This document shows, in pieces, positions 35,081 through 45,214 of a stretch of 56,160 bases of DNA. A program made the translations under genes and the position numbers. Position 1 is the first letter of the stretch; the number at the start of each line of letters is the position of its first letter. Source of the DNA: Terriglobia bacterium (lineage in GTDB: Bacteria; Acidobacteriota; Terriglobia; JAIQFV01); assembly GCA_028716525.1 (NCBI GenBank), contig JAQUPQ010000027.1:1-56160 (forward strand), written 5' to 3'. The notes below the pieces were generated by a model. It saw only the letters and a list, made by a program, of their open reading frames with translations, searched no databases and was not told the origin of the DNA.

Positions 35081-36033
35081 TATCCTGAAGGTGGACCCGT
35101 GGGAGATGGAAAAACAATCTTAGGTTTGATCCAGCAAACTTCCTCTTGAACCGTGCTCACTTGCAATTCCCCGATCGCGATCAAACGACCTGCAGAATCC
35201 AGCAAACGCAGCCATCGATTAGAATCTCGGCGTTGGCTCGTGGGTTCAACAGAGTCCTCTGCTTTCAACTGAAACGGGAAAGAGGTTCCGTGCAAAATCT
35301 TTTCACGGTCGTTCTCCGAAACGGACAGCGACTGCATCCAGGCGACCAGTTTGTTCAAGGGAATAATGCGGTCTTTCCATTGGCCCGTCTTTTGGTCGAT
35401 CTGTGTGAGCGGAATGGCCTGCTGCAAAGTGAACTCCCCGCTTTGGGTGCGCCGCAGCGCTTTCAAATGCGCGCCGCATCCCAAGGCCTGACCGAGATCA
35501 TGCGCCAGAGAGCGCACATAGGTTCCCGCTGAACATTCCACTTCAAAGCGAGCTTCATCTCCGAGCCGCTTGGATATTTCAAACCGAAAAACATGGACTG
35601 CTGCGGGACTCAGGTGGACCGGCAGATTCTTTCGCGCCATGCGGTGCGCTGAAATGCCCGAGATCTTCTTGGACGAAAACACGGGCGGGGTTTGCTGAAT
35701 GGCTCCAAGAAACAAGGATTTCTTGGCGGTCAACGTTTCTTCAGAAAACGCAGGGATAACCGCGGGTGAGCCGGGCTGTCCTTCGGAATCGTAAGTGGAG
35801 GTCGAAAAACCATACCGGATGACGCCTTCATAAGCTTTCCGGGATGAGAGATAGAACTGCTGCAGCCGTGTCGCCTGCCCCAGCGCCACGGGCAGGACTC
35901 CGGTGGCAAGCGGGTCCAGGGTTCCTAGGTGACCAACCCGGCGTTGTCCGGCAGCCTTTCGGATGACATCGACCACGTCGTGAGATGTTATTCCTTGGGG
36001 CTTATCGATGACGATGATTCCATCCATGGGCAT
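35080..36033 (-). CDS. truB: tRNA pseudouridine(55) synthase
   Basis: TruB makes pseudouridine 55 in the T-loop of tRNAs. MDGIIVIDKPQGITSHDVV opens the protein, and VGHLGTLDPLATGVLPVALGQATR contains the catalytic Asp40. Later marks are YEGVIRYG, QTPPVFSSKKISGISAHRMAR and CSAGTYVRSLAHDLGQALGCGAHLKALRRTQSG. A PUA-like end follows. The 317-residue length is normal. It closes the nusA-infB-rbfA operon, in the usual bacterial order. Confidence 0.96.
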   Translation of the reverse strand: MPMDGIIVIDKPQGITSHDVVDVIRKAAGQRRVGHLGTLDPLATGVLPVALGQATRLQQFYLSSRKAYEGVIRYGFSTSTYDSEGQPGSPAVIPAFSEETLTAKKSLFLGAIQQTPPVFSSKKISGISAHRMARKNLPVHLSPAAVHVFRFEISKRLGDEARFEVECSAGTYVRSLAHDLGQALGCGAHLKALRRTQSGEFTLQQAIPLTQIDQKTGQWKDRIIPLNKLVAWMQSLSVSENDREKILHGTSFPFQLKAEDSVEPTSQRRDSNRWLRLLDSAGRLIAIGELQVSTVQEEVCWIKPKIVFPSPTGPPSG

Positions 36034-36098
36034 TTCCGAGTTGTGAGAGCGACGGTGCTCAGACAGAGTTCAAGGCGGTGAGAACGGCGGCGGAGGCG

Positions 36099-36476
36099 TT
36101 ACTTTTGCTTTTCCTTGTCCTTCTCTTCAGGATGGTGAATTTTCTGGATTACCTCTTCAATGTGGGCGCCGTATTCCACCGAAGGGTCGTATTGAAAATG
36201 AAGTTCAGGGGTGATCCTCAGTCTCAATTCGCGCCCCAATTCGTGGCGTATAAAACCGCGGGCGGCCTGAAGGGCTTCAAGGGTCTGCTGCCGCACCTGG
36301 ACGTCGCCTAACACGCTCACATAAATCCGGGCGACGTGCAAATCCGGCGACATTTTCACGCCCGTAATGGTGGTAAATCCGATGCGCGGATCTTTCAGAT
36401 CGCGAACCAGCATCTGCCCCACCATCATCCGTACGAGATCGGCCACTTGCTCGGGCCGGCGGCCGGAAGGTTTCAT
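36099..36476 (-). CDS. rbfA: Ribosome-binding factor A
   Basis: RbfA binds the 30S subunit and helps mature the 5' end of 16S rRNA. The KH-like fold is visible from RRPEQVADLVRMMVGQML, through VRDLKDPRIGFTTITGVKMSPDLHVARIYVSV, to LELRITPELHFQYDPSVEYGAHIEEVIQKI-type sequence. I start at 36476 because GGAG lies four bases upstream. The frame is open to 36512, but that would overlap the DUF503 gene further. The two genes are 10 bases apart in the open configuration. Confidence 0.94.
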   Translation of the reverse strand: MKPSGRRPEQVADLVRMMVGQMLVRDLKDPRIGFTTITGVKMSPDLHVARIYVSVLGDVQVRQQTLEALQAARGFIRHELGRELRLRITPELHFQYDPSVEYGAHIEEVIQKIHHPEEKDKEKQK

Positions 36477-36486
36477 AACGCTCCGC

Positions 36487-36777
36487 TCAGATAAAATCGA
36501 GATGCGATTCAAACGGTTGACCGCGCAAAATGTCTTCGGCTTCCCGGTCCACCGCGGTCATCATCTTTTCGAGGAAGGTGTGATCGGCGTTTACGCTGAC
36601 GACCGCCACTTGGGCCCGTTGCCACAGGCTCGTCTCCCCCACTTCAGCCACGGCCACATTAAACTTGGCCCGCAGCCGGTCTTTCAATGATCGGACGACC
36701 TCCCGTCGGTCTTTGAGGGATTGAGCGGCAGGCAAGTGAATGTCCAGGGTCAAAAGCGCGATGTCCATAGTATTCAC
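36487..36777 (-). CDS. ylxP: DUF503 family protein (YlxP-like)
   Basis: A 96-residue protein of the DUF503 family, usually found between infB and rbfA as here. The pattern LLTLDIHLPAAQSLKDRREVVRSLKDRLRAKFNVAVAEV is diagnostic, as is the later DREAEDI. Its job is not firmly known; the constant position suggests a link to ribosome maturation or translation. It follows infB by 84 bases. Confidence 0.9.
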   Translation of the reverse strand: MNTMDIALLTLDIHLPAAQSLKDRREVVRSLKDRLRAKFNVAVAEVGETSLWQRAQVAVVSVNADHTFLEKMMTAVDREAEDILRGQPFESHLDFI

Positions 36778-36861
36778 AAGGTGATTGGGGATTCGAGACC
36801 GGCGGCGGAAGAATTCGCATGGATCAGGACCGGGGCGCGCGGCGGATCGCCGGGGGGGCCT

Positions 36862-39702
36862 TCAAACGGCTTCCGCGGCGACGCGCTCGTTGATGAATGC
36901 TTCAATGACGTCGCCTTGCTTGATGTCGTTGAAATTCTGCAGCGCGATGCCGCATTCAAAGCCCGATTTAACTTCGCTGACATCATCTTTAAACCGCCGC
37001 AGGGAAGCCACATGTCCTTCGTAGATCACTACGTTGTCCCGCGTCAACCGCACTTCGCTGTTTCGTGAAATCTTGCCGTCCTGGATGTAGGAACCGGCCA
37101 CGGTTCCCACCTTGGGAATGCGGAAAGTGTCCCGCACTTCGGCCCGGCCCAGATAAACTTCCCGATACTGTGCTTCCAACAGACCCGACATGGCGCGTTT
37201 GATTTCATCCGTAATTTCGTAAATGATGGTGTGCAGTCGAATGTCGACCTTTTCCTGGTCCGCCAAGTCGGAAGCTTTTCGTTCCGGACGAACACTAAAT
37301 CCAATGATGATAGCGTTGGATGCCGAGGCCAAAAGCACGTCGGTTTCAGTAATGGCCCCGACGCCACTGTGCAATACTTTGACTTTGACCCGATCGTTGG
37401 ACAGACGTTGCACCATGTCGGACAGCACTTCCACGGAACCTTGCACATCCGCTTTCAAAATGAGAGGAAGTTCTTTCATGGTTCCTGCCGCCAGCTGTTC
37501 ATGCAACTGGTCCAGAGTGAGGCGTGACGATTTGGCCAGCGCCTGCTCCCGCAGTTTGGATTGGCGGTAAAGTCCGATCTGCTTGGCTTTCAACGTGTCG
37601 GCCAGAACTTGGAACTTGTCACCCGCCTGCGGAACTCCCTCCAGCCCCAAGACCTCAACGGGGGTTGCCGGCGGCGCAGAAGCGGTGGGATTGCCCTTGT
37701 AATCAAACAGGGCGCGCACTTTCCCGTATTGCGCTCCCACGATGAAAGAATCGCCATTTTGTAAGGTTCCGTTTTGGACGAGCACCGTGGCTACGGCACC
37801 GCGCCCGCGGTCCAATTTGGCTTCCAACACCGTTCCCATGGCGGGACTATCCGGATCGGCCTTCAATTCCGCCATATCGGCGACGAGCAAAATCATCTCC
37901 AGCAATAGATCGATATTCGTATGCTGCTTGGCGGACACTTCAACAGTAACCGTTTTTCCGCCCCATTCTTCAGGCATCAAATCCATTTCTGTTAATTGTT
38001 TTTTGACCCGCTCGGGCAGTGCATTGGTTTTATCGATCTTATTGATGGCGACGATGATGGGAACCTTGGCGGCCCGGGCATGATCGATGGCCTCGCGAGT
38101 TTGCTGCATGATGCCGTCATCGGCCGCCACCACCAATATGACAATGTCGGTAACGCTGGCGCCACGAGCCCGCATCAGGGTGAAGGCCTCATGGCCGGGC
38201 GTGTCCAGGAAAGTAATGCGCCGCCCCTTGGTCTCCACTTGGTAGGCGCCGATGTGCTGAGTGATGCCGCCCGCCTCGCCCTCGGTCACATTGGTTTTGC
38301 GAATGGCATCCAACAACGAAGTCTTGCCGTGATCGACATGACCCATCACCGTCACGACCGGCGGTCGCGGGAGCAGTTTCTCAGGCGAAGGCATCGCCAC
38401 CACATCCATTTGGGCGGCCTCTTCGAAACTGACGACTTTGGCCTCGGCGTTGAATTCCATGGCCAGATCGATGGCGGATTGAGCGTCGAGTGTCTGATTG
38501 ATGGTAACGAATATTCCTTTTTCGAGAAGTTTTTTGATGAGGTCGCGGCCTTTAACGTCGAGTTTTTCGCTCAGTTCCTTGATGGTCACCCCTTCGGTGA
38601 TGGTAATCGTGCGGAATTCCCGGGGAACCGCCGCAACCGGGGCTTTGGGTTGAGGTCGCAGCAGACCCTTTAAATTTTCAAGGTTGGCTTGTCCGCGGCC
38701 ACTGCGTCGTTCTCCCGGGCGTGCCGGCAGTCCCCGTCCTCGCCGTTGCGTTGACGGAGCTGGAGCCGCAATCGTTTGACCCCCGGGCCCGCGCATGGGA
38801 GGTCGATGAATCGGCTGCTGCATTCGCGCTTGGGCCATATCCTGGGGTGAAAGGCGCTTGGTGGGATGCAAGGCCTTCTTGAAATCCATAGAACGAGTTG
38901 ATGGACCTCGTCCTGCAGGATGGGGTTGTGGTCCGCGGGCTGATTCGCGGGGCTTCATGGCGGCACGTTCCGCAGGAGTCGCCGAACGTCCCATCGCTAC
39001 TTTTCGGAGATCGGCCAGAGAGGCCGCTGTTGCCGGTTTTGGTTTTGCGGTTTGAACCGCGGCCGTTGCGGGCACCGGGGCTCGAGGGGGCTGAACAGGG
39101 ATCTTGGCAGCCGGTGGGGCCTGCTCCACAGTACTGGGTGGGGCAGCAGTCTCCACGGGAGAAGGTTTTGAAGGTTCGGGCGGCGGCGTGGCTTCAGGAA
39201 CAGCTTTGACTACCTCGGGGGTGACGGCAGCGCTGATTTCGGGCGGGGCCTCTTCGACCTGGGCCTTCTTCTTCCCTTTCGCCGCCTTCGCAGCGCTAGC
39301 GGCTTCGGCTTCTTCCTGAGCGCGTTTTTTGGCGGCGATTTTTTCTTCTTCTTTAGCTTTCTTCTCGGCTTCTCTTTGAGCCTTTTCTTCTTCTTTCTTG
39401 AGACGGGCTTTCTCGACGCGCTCGCGTTTGCGGGCTTCAGCGCGTTCAGCCTTAGACGCTTCCGCTTTAGTCTCTTGCTCCTGCTCCTTCGCTTCGCGTT
39501 CCTTGCGGTTGGAGTAATAGGATTCTTTGGCGTCCGGCTTCAACTTGAAGTATCGGTCTAGGAACGCCTTGACCTCGGCCTCTTCAAGGTGGCTCGATGA
39601 GGTTTTCCCTTTGATTCCGAGCGCATTTAAACGAGTCACAATCTCAGCGGCTCGCTTGATGCCCAGATCTTGCGCCAGGTCATAGATTCGATATTGCGCC
39701 AT
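36862..39702 (-). CDS. infB: Translation initiation factor IF-2
   Basis: GTPase that brings initiator tRNA to the ribosome. The N-terminal IF2_N subdomain ([26 protein letters not shown]) is followed by a long low-complexity region from about 60 to 340. That region is a Lys/Glu/Ala-rich helix, then a Pro/Ala stretch. The GTPase domain starts near 445 with GHVDHGKT, and continues with DTPGHE, NKIDK and SAK. Domains II-IV fill the rest ([49 protein letters not shown]). The 946 residues are within the usual range. Confidence 0.97.
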   Translation of the reverse strand: MAQYRIYDLAQDLGIKRAAEIVTRLNALGIKGKTSSSHLEEAEVKAFLDRYFKLKPDAKESYYSNRKEREAKEQEQETKAEASKAERAEARKRERVEKARLKKEEEKAQREAEKKAKEEEKIAAKKRAQEEAEAASAAKAAKGKKKAQVEEAPPEISAAVTPEVVKAVPEATPPPEPSKPSPVETAAPPSTVEQAPPAAKIPVQPPRAPVPATAAVQTAKPKPATAASLADLRKVAMGRSATPAERAAMKPRESARGPQPHPAGRGPSTRSMDFKKALHPTKRLSPQDMAQARMQQPIHRPPMRGPGGQTIAAPAPSTQRRGRGLPARPGERRSGRGQANLENLKGLLRPQPKAPVAAVPREFRTITITEGVTIKELSEKLDVKGRDLIKKLLEKGIFVTINQTLDAQSAIDLAMEFNAEAKVVSFEEAAQMDVVAMPSPEKLLPRPPVVTVMGHVDHGKTSLLDAIRKTNVTEGEAGGITQHIGAYQVETKGRRITFLDTPGHEAFTLMRARGASVTDIVILVVAADDGIMQQTREAIDHARAAKVPIIVAINKIDKTNALPERVKKQLTEMDLMPEEWGGKTVTVEVSAKQHTNIDLLLEMILLVADMAELKADPDSPAMGTVLEAKLDRGRGAVATVLVQNGTLQNGDSFIVGAQYGKVRALFDYKGNPTASAPPATPVEVLGLEGVPQAGDKFQVLADTLKAKQIGLYRQSKLREQALAKSSRLTLDQLHEQLAAGTMKELPLILKADVQGSVEVLSDMVQRLSNDRVKVKVLHSGVGAITETDVLLASASNAIIIGFSVRPERKASDLADQEKVDIRLHTIIYEITDEIKRAMSGLLEAQYREVYLGRAEVRDTFRIPKVGTVAGSYIQDGKISRNSEVRLTRDNVVIYEGHVASLRRFKDDVSEVKSGFECGIALQNFNDIKQGDVIEAFINERVAAEAV

Positions 39703-39806
39703 TCAGTAAGCCCTCGATATTTTAAGGCGAATCATTATAATGCGGTGAACCGACGGCGTCGAAAAGAAAATTCGTGAATACCTTCGCCGCCTGTGGACGG
39801 CCCTTC

Positions 39807-41330
39807 CTACAACACCTCTTCTTCCTTTGGCTTTTGAGGGGAGCCCTCTTCAGAATCGCTGTCCGAGTTATTCCCTATTCCCACGGTTTCGGCAGGCGCT
39901 TCATCCGTCTGCTCGACAGTTGGCCCTTCCTCTGCGACCGTTCCGCCTGCTTCCTCATCAGACGCCTTGGACTCTTCAGCTTCCGCCTCTTCCTCCGAGG
40001 TGTCGGGCCCCAACAAATCCAGGGTGGGTTCCGGTTCCTGCGCCGCAGCTTCCTCCGACTCCACCTGCTTCAAAGCATCGTAGAACTCGTCAACCGCAAC
40101 TTGAATCTTCTCCACCATTTTTTCGCCAATTCCGGGGATTTGCATGAGCTGCTCGGGCGTTTGATTCCCCAAGTCTTCCACGGTGTTGATACTGGACTCC
40201 CGAAGTTTGGCGACCAACTTGGGAGTGAGGCCCTTCAAATCGGCAATGGAGGTTTGGGCATAGGCCATCTCCGCCATTTGGGATTCGACCTCATGACGTT
40301 TCTCTTCTTCGCTCTTGACATCAATGTGCCAACCCACGAGTTTAGATGCCAGCCGAACATTCTGACCCTTCTTCCCGATGGCCAGGGAAAGCTGGGTATC
40401 TTCCACGATCACTTCCAGTTGCCTGTCTTCAGTGTCCAGAATGCCGACGCGGCTGACCCTTGCCGGGCTCAAGCCATGGGTCGCGAAAGTGACGATCTCA
40501 TCGGAATACTCGATGATGTCGATTTTCTCTCCCCGTAATTCCCGGATGACCGCTTGAACGCGCAGTCCTTTCATTCCGACGCATGCGCCTACAGCGTCGA
40601 CATCGCGATCCTTCGAAAGGACGGCGATCTTGGTGCGTTCACCGGCCTCCCGGACGCAGCCCTTCACCACCACGGTGTTGTCGTAGATCTCCGGGACCTC
40701 CATTTCAAACAACCGCACGACCAGCTGGGGGTCGGCGCGTGAGAGCACCACTTGGGGCAATTTGGAGCTTTTGTCAACGCGGACGATGACAGCGCGAATA
40801 CGTTCGCCGAACGCGAATTTCTCCAACCTGGACTGCTCTCGCTTCGGGATGACACCTTCCGTTTTTCCCAGATCGACGATCACGTCTCCGTTTTCAAATC
40901 GCTTGACCGTGCAGTTGAGGAGTTCACCGACGCGATTGCTGTATTCATTGAACACGTTATCGCGTTCCGCCTCACGGACCTTTTGAAAGATCACCTGCTT
41001 GGCGGTTTGGGCGGCGATTCGCCCCAGAACGTCGATGGGCTTTTGAAATTGGATCTCCTCATCCAACTGGGCATCGCGTTTGAGCTTGCGGGCCTCGCCA
41101 ACGGAGATCTCCTTGATGGGGTTGGCCACCTCCTCCACCACTTTTTTGACGGAATAAACACTCATGCGTCCCGATTGTTCGTCAAATTTTGCGACCAAAT
41201 CTTCATTGGTCTTGTAGTACTTCCGGGCGGCCACCACAAGGGCGTCTTCCACTGCCGTCACGATAATCTTGGGATCGATCCCTTTCTCTTTAGCCAGCTG
41301 TTCAATACTCTCATACAACAAATTCAACAT
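39807..41330 (-). CDS. nusA: Transcription termination/antitermination factor NusA
   Basis: NusA binds RNA polymerase and affects pausing, termination and antitermination. The chain has the N-terminal polymerase-binding domain (1-125), an S1 domain (about 135-200, GELLNCTVKRFENGDVIVDLGKTEGVIPKREQ) and two KH domains (about 205-345, with GACVGMKGLRVQAVIRELRGEKIDIIEYS and LAIGKKGQNVRLASKLVGW). A helix-hairpin-helix segment (about 360-420, LVAKLRESSINTVEDLGNQTPEQLMQIPGIGEKMV) follows. The last 80 or so residues are a strongly acidic, probably disordered tail. It lies between rimP and infB, as usual. Confidence 0.96.
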   Translation of the reverse strand: MLNLLYESIEQLAKEKGIDPKIIVTAVEDALVVAARKYYKTNEDLVAKFDEQSGRMSVYSVKKVVEEVANPIKEISVGEARKLKRDAQLDEEIQFQKPIDVLGRIAAQTAKQVIFQKVREAERDNVFNEYSNRVGELLNCTVKRFENGDVIVDLGKTEGVIPKREQSRLEKFAFGERIRAVIVRVDKSSKLPQVVLSRADPQLVVRLFEMEVPEIYDNTVVVKGCVREAGERTKIAVLSKDRDVDAVGACVGMKGLRVQAVIRELRGEKIDIIEYSDEIVTFATHGLSPARVSRVGILDTEDRQLEVIVEDTQLSLAIGKKGQNVRLASKLVGWHIDVKSEEEKRHEVESQMAEMAYAQTSIADLKGLTPKLVAKLRESSINTVEDLGNQTPEQLMQIPGIGEKMVEKIQVAVDEFYDALKQVESEEAAAQEPEPTLDLLGPDTSEEEAEAEESKASDEEAGGTVAEEGPTVEQTDEAPAETVGIGNNSDSDSEEGSPQKPKEEEVL

Positions 41331-41389
41331 AGTCGTGCACCTCTAACCAATCGGACTGAATTATGATCGCAACAGGGCCCGTCTCCCAT

Positions 41390-41421
41390 GAATTCCAGGC
41401 ACCGAGTCCTGGAAGGAATTC
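41390..41421. repeat. Imperfect inverted repeat between rimP and nusA
   Basis: GAATTCCAGG (41390-41399) faces CCTGG (41408-41412) and AATTC (41417-41421) across a four-base bulge. It lies in the 124-base rimP-nusA spacer. It may be an mRNA processing or stability structure; there is no T-tract. Confidence 0.35.
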
Positions 41422-41454
41422 CGCGTAGCCCCTTTGGCCCGCTCCCGTGAATTG

Positions 41455-41913
41455 CTACCACTCCACCATTAAATTGGCTTTTTCGACCTGATCTACGGGA
41501 ATTTCAATATGGTGGGTTCGAGAAAGCGCCAAAGTAATAACTCCATCGCTGAACTTCACCAATCGTCCCTGATAATGGCAGCCTTTCTCGATGGGTATTC
41601 GCGTCTGAATCTTGGCCATCCGGCCGAGGAACCTCTGGTAATCTTCGGCGCACAGCAGCTTGCGATCCAACCCCGGAGATGAAACTTCCAGGTGGTAGCT
41701 GCTGGGAATAAGGTCCTCCACATCCAACAAGACACTGAGACGCTTGCTGATCCGTTCACAGTCTTCCAAAGTCACCCCTTCGGGAATACGGTCAATATAA
41801 ATCCGCAAGACCTGATTGCGGGAAGCGCCGGTCCATTGAACTTCTAACAAGCGCAGACCCTCCTCCGTGACGACACGGTCGACTAAGGCTTGAACGGGCT
41901 CTATACTTTGCAT
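41455..41913 (-). CDS. rimP: Ribosome maturation factor RimP
   Basis: RimP helps assemble the 30S ribosomal subunit. Marks are VQALVDRVVTEEGLRLLEVQW, LRIYIDRIPEGVTLEDCERISKRLSVLLDVEDLIPSSYHLEVSSPGLDRKLL and the SH3-like C-terminal part (YQGRLVKFSDGVITLAL). I start at ATG 41913, giving 152 residues, the normal length. The frame runs upstream to 42039 but crosses a promoter and stem-loop, so the extension is not coding. It heads the rimP-nusA-infB-ylxP-rbfA-truB operon. Confidence 0.93.
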   Translation of the reverse strand: MQSIEPVQALVDRVVTEEGLRLLEVQWTGASRNQVLRIYIDRIPEGVTLEDCERISKRLSVLLDVEDLIPSSYHLEVSSPGLDRKLLCAEDYQRFLGRMAKIQTRIPIEKGCHYQGRLVKFSDGVITLALSRTHHIEIPVDQVEKANLMVEW

Positions 41914-41929
41914 GCTTTTGACTGACAAC

Positions 41930-41955
41930 AAAAAAGTGGGCTTTCGCCCACTTTT
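41930..41955 (-). terminator. Terminator-like 5' leader hairpin before rimP
   Basis: Read on the minus strand, AAAAGTGGGC (41955-41946) and GCCCACTTTT (41941-41932) form a perfect 10-bp stem closed by GAAA, a stable tetraloop, and end in a run of T. It lies about 15 bases after the -10 box and 17 bases before the rimP ATG. It may be an attenuator or a 5' stabilising hairpin. Confidence 0.65.
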
Positions 41956-41964
41956 CAGCCAGAA

Positions 41965-41993
41965 AGTATACTGTCGACGGGTGTTGAAATCAA
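41965..41993 (-). promoter_or_regulatory. Promoter of the rimP-nusA-infB operon
   Basis: On the minus strand TTGATT (41993-41988), 17 bases, TATACT (41970-41965). Both boxes and spacing fit sigma70 well. Transcription would start near 41958, so the leader is about 45 bases and opens directly with the hairpin. Confidence 0.65.
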
Positions 41994-42136
41994 GAGATAT
42001 TCGCGACCCAGCGATTACGGGTTTCCTTGACTCCCCCAAAATAGTCGTGCTAGAAAGGTCATGTTGTCTGTTTTTTCACTATCATAAAAGTTGGGGCGAG
42101 AGCCTGTCGGACGGGTTTTGAGGGTTGGACGCACTG

Positions 42137-42595
42137 ATGATTAAGAAATATACCGGCTATGTGGATTTCGGACGCTGGCAACGCCGTTTGAATCAGTTGC
42201 TCGATGAAATGTCGCGTCTTGGGCCGGACTTGACACTCTGGCCCGAAGGGACGTGGCATCCGCCCGTCGATATCTTTGAAAATCGAAATGAAGTGGTTGT
42301 GGTCGTCGAAGTTCCGGGCGTAAAGCGATCCGATATTTCGCTGAGCCTGAGCCATAATGCCCTGGTCATTGCAGGTCGCAAGGAAGAAGAGCGTCCCGCC
42401 GAATCACAGGCGCGTTTTCTTTGTTTGGAACGCAGCTACGGTGAATTTCGGCGCGTCGTTACCTTGGCAACGGCGGTCGATCCTGCCCACGGCGAAGCTC
42501 GTTTGGAAAATGGAATTCTGACCGTTCATCTTAAGAAGATTTCCGATGCTCGAAAGGCCGAACACCCTATTCAGATTCACGATCCTTCACAGTGA
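42137..42595 (+). CDS. Small heat shock protein, Hsp20/alpha-crystallin family
   Basis: ATP-independent holdase chaperone of 152 residues. The alpha-crystallin domain covers about 45-140: WHPPVDIFENRNEVVVVVEVPGVKRSDISLSLSHNALVIAGRK, a middle loop, ERSYGEFRRVVTLATAVD and ARLENGILTVHLKK with the conserved GILTV/L motif. I choose ATG 42137; the TTG at 42125 touches its only upstream GAGGG. No HrcA-type CIRCE repeat is seen upstream. lon, another stress gene, follows. Confidence 0.93.
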   Translation: MIKKYTGYVDFGRWQRRLNQLLDEMSRLGPDLTLWPEGTWHPPVDIFENRNEVVVVVEVPGVKRSDISLSLSHNALVIAGRKEEERPAESQARFLCLERSYGEFRRVVTLATAVDPAHGEARLENGILTVHLKKISDARKAEHPIQIHDPSQ

Positions 42596-42699
42596 ACGAA
42601 CCCTGGTCTTGAAATTGTTGCCCTTCGTGATGGAAGTTACTTTGAAAGGCGCCTCAGCTGGAAGAAGTCTAATCGCAGCACCCGAAGGTGAGAGAGCCC

Positions 42700-45144
42700 A
42701 TGGCCGAAACGGAAAAAAACAACAGCGCTGCCGACGAACAAGTCAAAATACCGGAGTCTCTGCCGGTTTTGCCCATTCGCGACGTAGTGATCTTCCCTTT
42801 CATGATCGTCCCGCTTTCGGTGGCCCGGGACCGCTCCATCAAAGCCGTTGACCAGGCACTGACGGAACAGCGCCTCATTCTTCTGGCAGCCCAAAAATCG
42901 GTGGACCTCGATGAGCCGAAAGCCGCCGATTTGTTTACGCTGGGTACGGCCGCGACGATTATGCGGCTGCTGAAACTTCCCGACGGCCGTGTCAAGATCC
43001 TGGTGCAAGGGCTGGCGCGGGCCAAAGTCCTGGCCTACGACGAGTCCGGGCCCTACACCAAGGCCAAGATTGAAATTCAGAATGAGCCCAAGGTGGATTC
43101 CAAAGCTTTGGAAACCGAGGCGCTCATTCGCAATGTCAAAGCAGATGTCGATAAGGCCGTCAATCTGGGAAAGGGTATTTCTCCGGAAATTCTGGTGATT
43201 GTGGCGAACCTGGAGGAACCGGGACGCCTGGCGGACCTGGTGGCCTCGAACTTGGACTTAAAGGTTGATGTCGCCCAACAGGTTCTGGAGCTGGTCGATC
43301 CCATTCCGCGTCTCCGAAAGATCAATGAGCTGTTAACAAAAGAAATCGAGTTGCTGACGGTGCAACAACAAATCGATACGGCCGCCAAGGCGGATATTGA
43401 TAAATCACAGCGTGAATATTATTTGAGACAGCAGCTCAAGGCCATTCAGCAGGAACTGGGCGACGTCAACGAATTGCAGGAGGAAATCAATCAATACCGG
43501 GAAAAAATTGAAAAGGCGGCTATGACGCCAGAGGTTCGCGAGGAGGTCGACAGGCAACTCAAGAAACTGGAACGTATGCACCCGGATGCCGCAGAGACCG
43601 CGACCCTGAGAAATTATCTCGATTGGATTACCGAACTTCCCTGGTCCGTTCAAACCAAAGACAATTTGGATCTTCAAAAGGCCCAGAAGATTCTGGACGA
43701 AGACCACTACGGGCTGGAGAAAATCAAGGAACGCATTCTCGACTATCTGGCCGTTCGGAAACTCAAAGAAAAGATGAAAGGGCCGATCCTGTGTTTTGTG
43801 GGACCGCCCGGCGTCGGCAAGACTTCTTTAGGCAAGTCCATTGCGCGCGCTTTGGACCGGAAGTTCATTCGATTGTCTCTCGGCGGAGTCCACGACGAAG
43901 CCGAGATTCGAGGCCATCGTCGAACTTACGTCGGGGCAATGCCGGGCCGTATTGTTCAAGGAATTCGTCAGGCCGGGACGAATAATCCGGTCTTCATGCT
44001 GGATGAAGTTGATAAAATCGGGGCCGATTATCGCGGCGACCCCTCCTCCGCGCTCCTGGAAGTCCTGGATCCGGAGCAGAATTTTTCCTTTCGAGACCAT
44101 TACCTCGGCGTTCCCTTCGATCTGTCCAACGTGTTATTTATTACGACGGCGAATATCATCGACACCATCCAACCGGCGTTTCGGGACCGCATGGAAATTA
44201 TCACTCTTTCGGGGTATACCGAGGAGGAAAAGCTGCAGATCGCCCTTCGTCACCTCATCCCCAAACAACTGGATGAAAACGGGCTGAAGAGCAGTCAGAT
44301 TGAGTTTCCCATTCCCACGATCAAGAAGCTGATCAGCCAATACACCCGCGAGGCCGGACTCCGCAATTTGGAGCGTGAGATTGGGTCCCTCTGCCGGAAA
44401 GTCGCTCGACAAATCGCTGATGGCAGAACTGAAAAATTCAAAGTCCTGGACACGAAGTTGGACGATTTGTTGGGTCCGCCCAAAATTCTGCCTGAAGAGA
44501 TTCTAAAAAAAGATCAGGTGGGAGTTGCCACGGGGATGGTGTGGACGCCCGTGGGTGGCGAAATCATTTTCGTCGAGGCCACCACCATGCGCGGCAAGGG
44601 CGGCTTGCTCCTGACCGGCCACCTCGGCGATGTCATGAAGGAGTCGGCTCAAGCAGCGCTCAGTTACGCCCGCGCTCATGCCAGAGAATATGGCATCGAC
44701 GAGGAGTTCTTCGGAATTCACGACATTCATCTGCACGTTCCCGAGGGCGCCATCCCCAAGGATGGTCCATCGGCAGGCATTACGATGGCTTCCGCCATGA
44801 TTTCTGCATTCTGCGGTCGGCCCGTCAAAAAATCCATCGCCATGACGGGTGAAATTACTCTCCGCGGAAATGTGCTTCCAATCGGCGGCCTGAAGGAAAA
44901 AGTGCTGGCGGCACATCGCGCCAAGATTCGTACCGTAATCATTCCAGAGTTGAATCGCAAAGACCTGCGCGACGTTTCGGAGGATATCCAAAAGGAACTG
45001 CGTTTTATCTTTGTGGAAGACGTGAAAACAGTTTTACAGGAAGCCCTGATAGGCGACCATCCCGACAAGGGCAGCAAGAAGACGCCTCCAAAACGCCTGT
45101 CTGCCAAGAACCAGCGAAAAGCTTCAGCCGGCGCACACGCCTGA
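42700..45144 (+). CDS. lon: ATP-dependent protease Lon
   Basis: AAA+ protease degrading damaged and regulatory proteins in the cytoplasm. The N-terminal substrate domain ([21 protein letters not shown]) is followed by coiled-coil helices and the ATPase with Walker [12 protein letters not shown], Walker [12 protein letters not shown] and sensor region. The proteolytic domain has Ser691 in PKDGPSAG and Lys734 in [12 protein letters not shown], 43 residues apart as in E. coli Lon. The 814-residue length is typical; a basic tail ends it. GTG 42688 is in frame, but ATG 42700 has the better site (GAGAG). Confidence 0.97.
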   Translation: MAETEKNNSAADEQVKIPESLPVLPIRDVVIFPFMIVPLSVARDRSIKAVDQALTEQRLILLAAQKSVDLDEPKAADLFTLGTAATIMRLLKLPDGRVKILVQGLARAKVLAYDESGPYTKAKIEIQNEPKVDSKALETEALIRNVKADVDKAVNLGKGISPEILVIVANLEEPGRLADLVASNLDLKVDVAQQVLELVDPIPRLRKINELLTKEIELLTVQQQIDTAAKADIDKSQREYYLRQQLKAIQQELGDVNELQEEINQYREKIEKAAMTPEVREEVDRQLKKLERMHPDAAETATLRNYLDWITELPWSVQTKDNLDLQKAQKILDEDHYGLEKIKERILDYLAVRKLKEKMKGPILCFVGPPGVGKTSLGKSIARALDRKFIRLSLGGVHDEAEIRGHRRTYVGAMPGRIVQGIRQAGTNNPVFMLDEVDKIGADYRGDPSSALLEVLDPEQNFSFRDHYLGVPFDLSNVLFITTANIIDTIQPAFRDRMEIITLSGYTEEEKLQIALRHLIPKQLDENGLKSSQIEFPIPTIKKLISQYTREAGLRNLEREIGSLCRKVARQIADGRTEKFKVLDTKLDDLLGPPKILPEEILKKDQVGVATGMVWTPVGGEIIFVEATTMRGKGGLLLTGHLGDVMKESAQAALSYARAHAREYGIDEEFFGIHDIHLHVPEGAIPKDGPSAGITMASAMISAFCGRPVKKSIAMTGEITLRGNVLPIGGLKEKVLAAHRAKIRTVIIPELNRKDLRDVSEDIQKELRFIFVEDVKTVLQEALIGDHPDKGSKKTPPKRLSAKNQRKASAGAHA

Positions 45145-45169
45145 CCCGCCTTCACTTCGGTGACGCGGG
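45145..45169 (+). terminator. Hairpin with UUCG loop after lon
   Basis: Directly after the lon stop codon, TCAC-TTCG-GTGA with flanking CCCG/CGGG forms a stable hairpin. No T-tract follows, so termination may be weak or the structure may protect the mRNA end. Confidence 0.45.
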
Positions 45170-45214
45170 AAAACGGCGAATATCCTGCCGGCTCACGATC
45201 CATCACCCCGGAGA

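Noticed and set aside
38860-39560. Low-complexity frames on the plus strand opposite infB
   Set aside because: They mirror the Lys/Glu/Ala- and Pro-rich linker of IF-2 and have no independent support.
41914-42039. Upstream extension of the rimP frame
   Set aside because: It runs through a stem-loop and a promoter and would give a RimP about 40 residues longer than the family.
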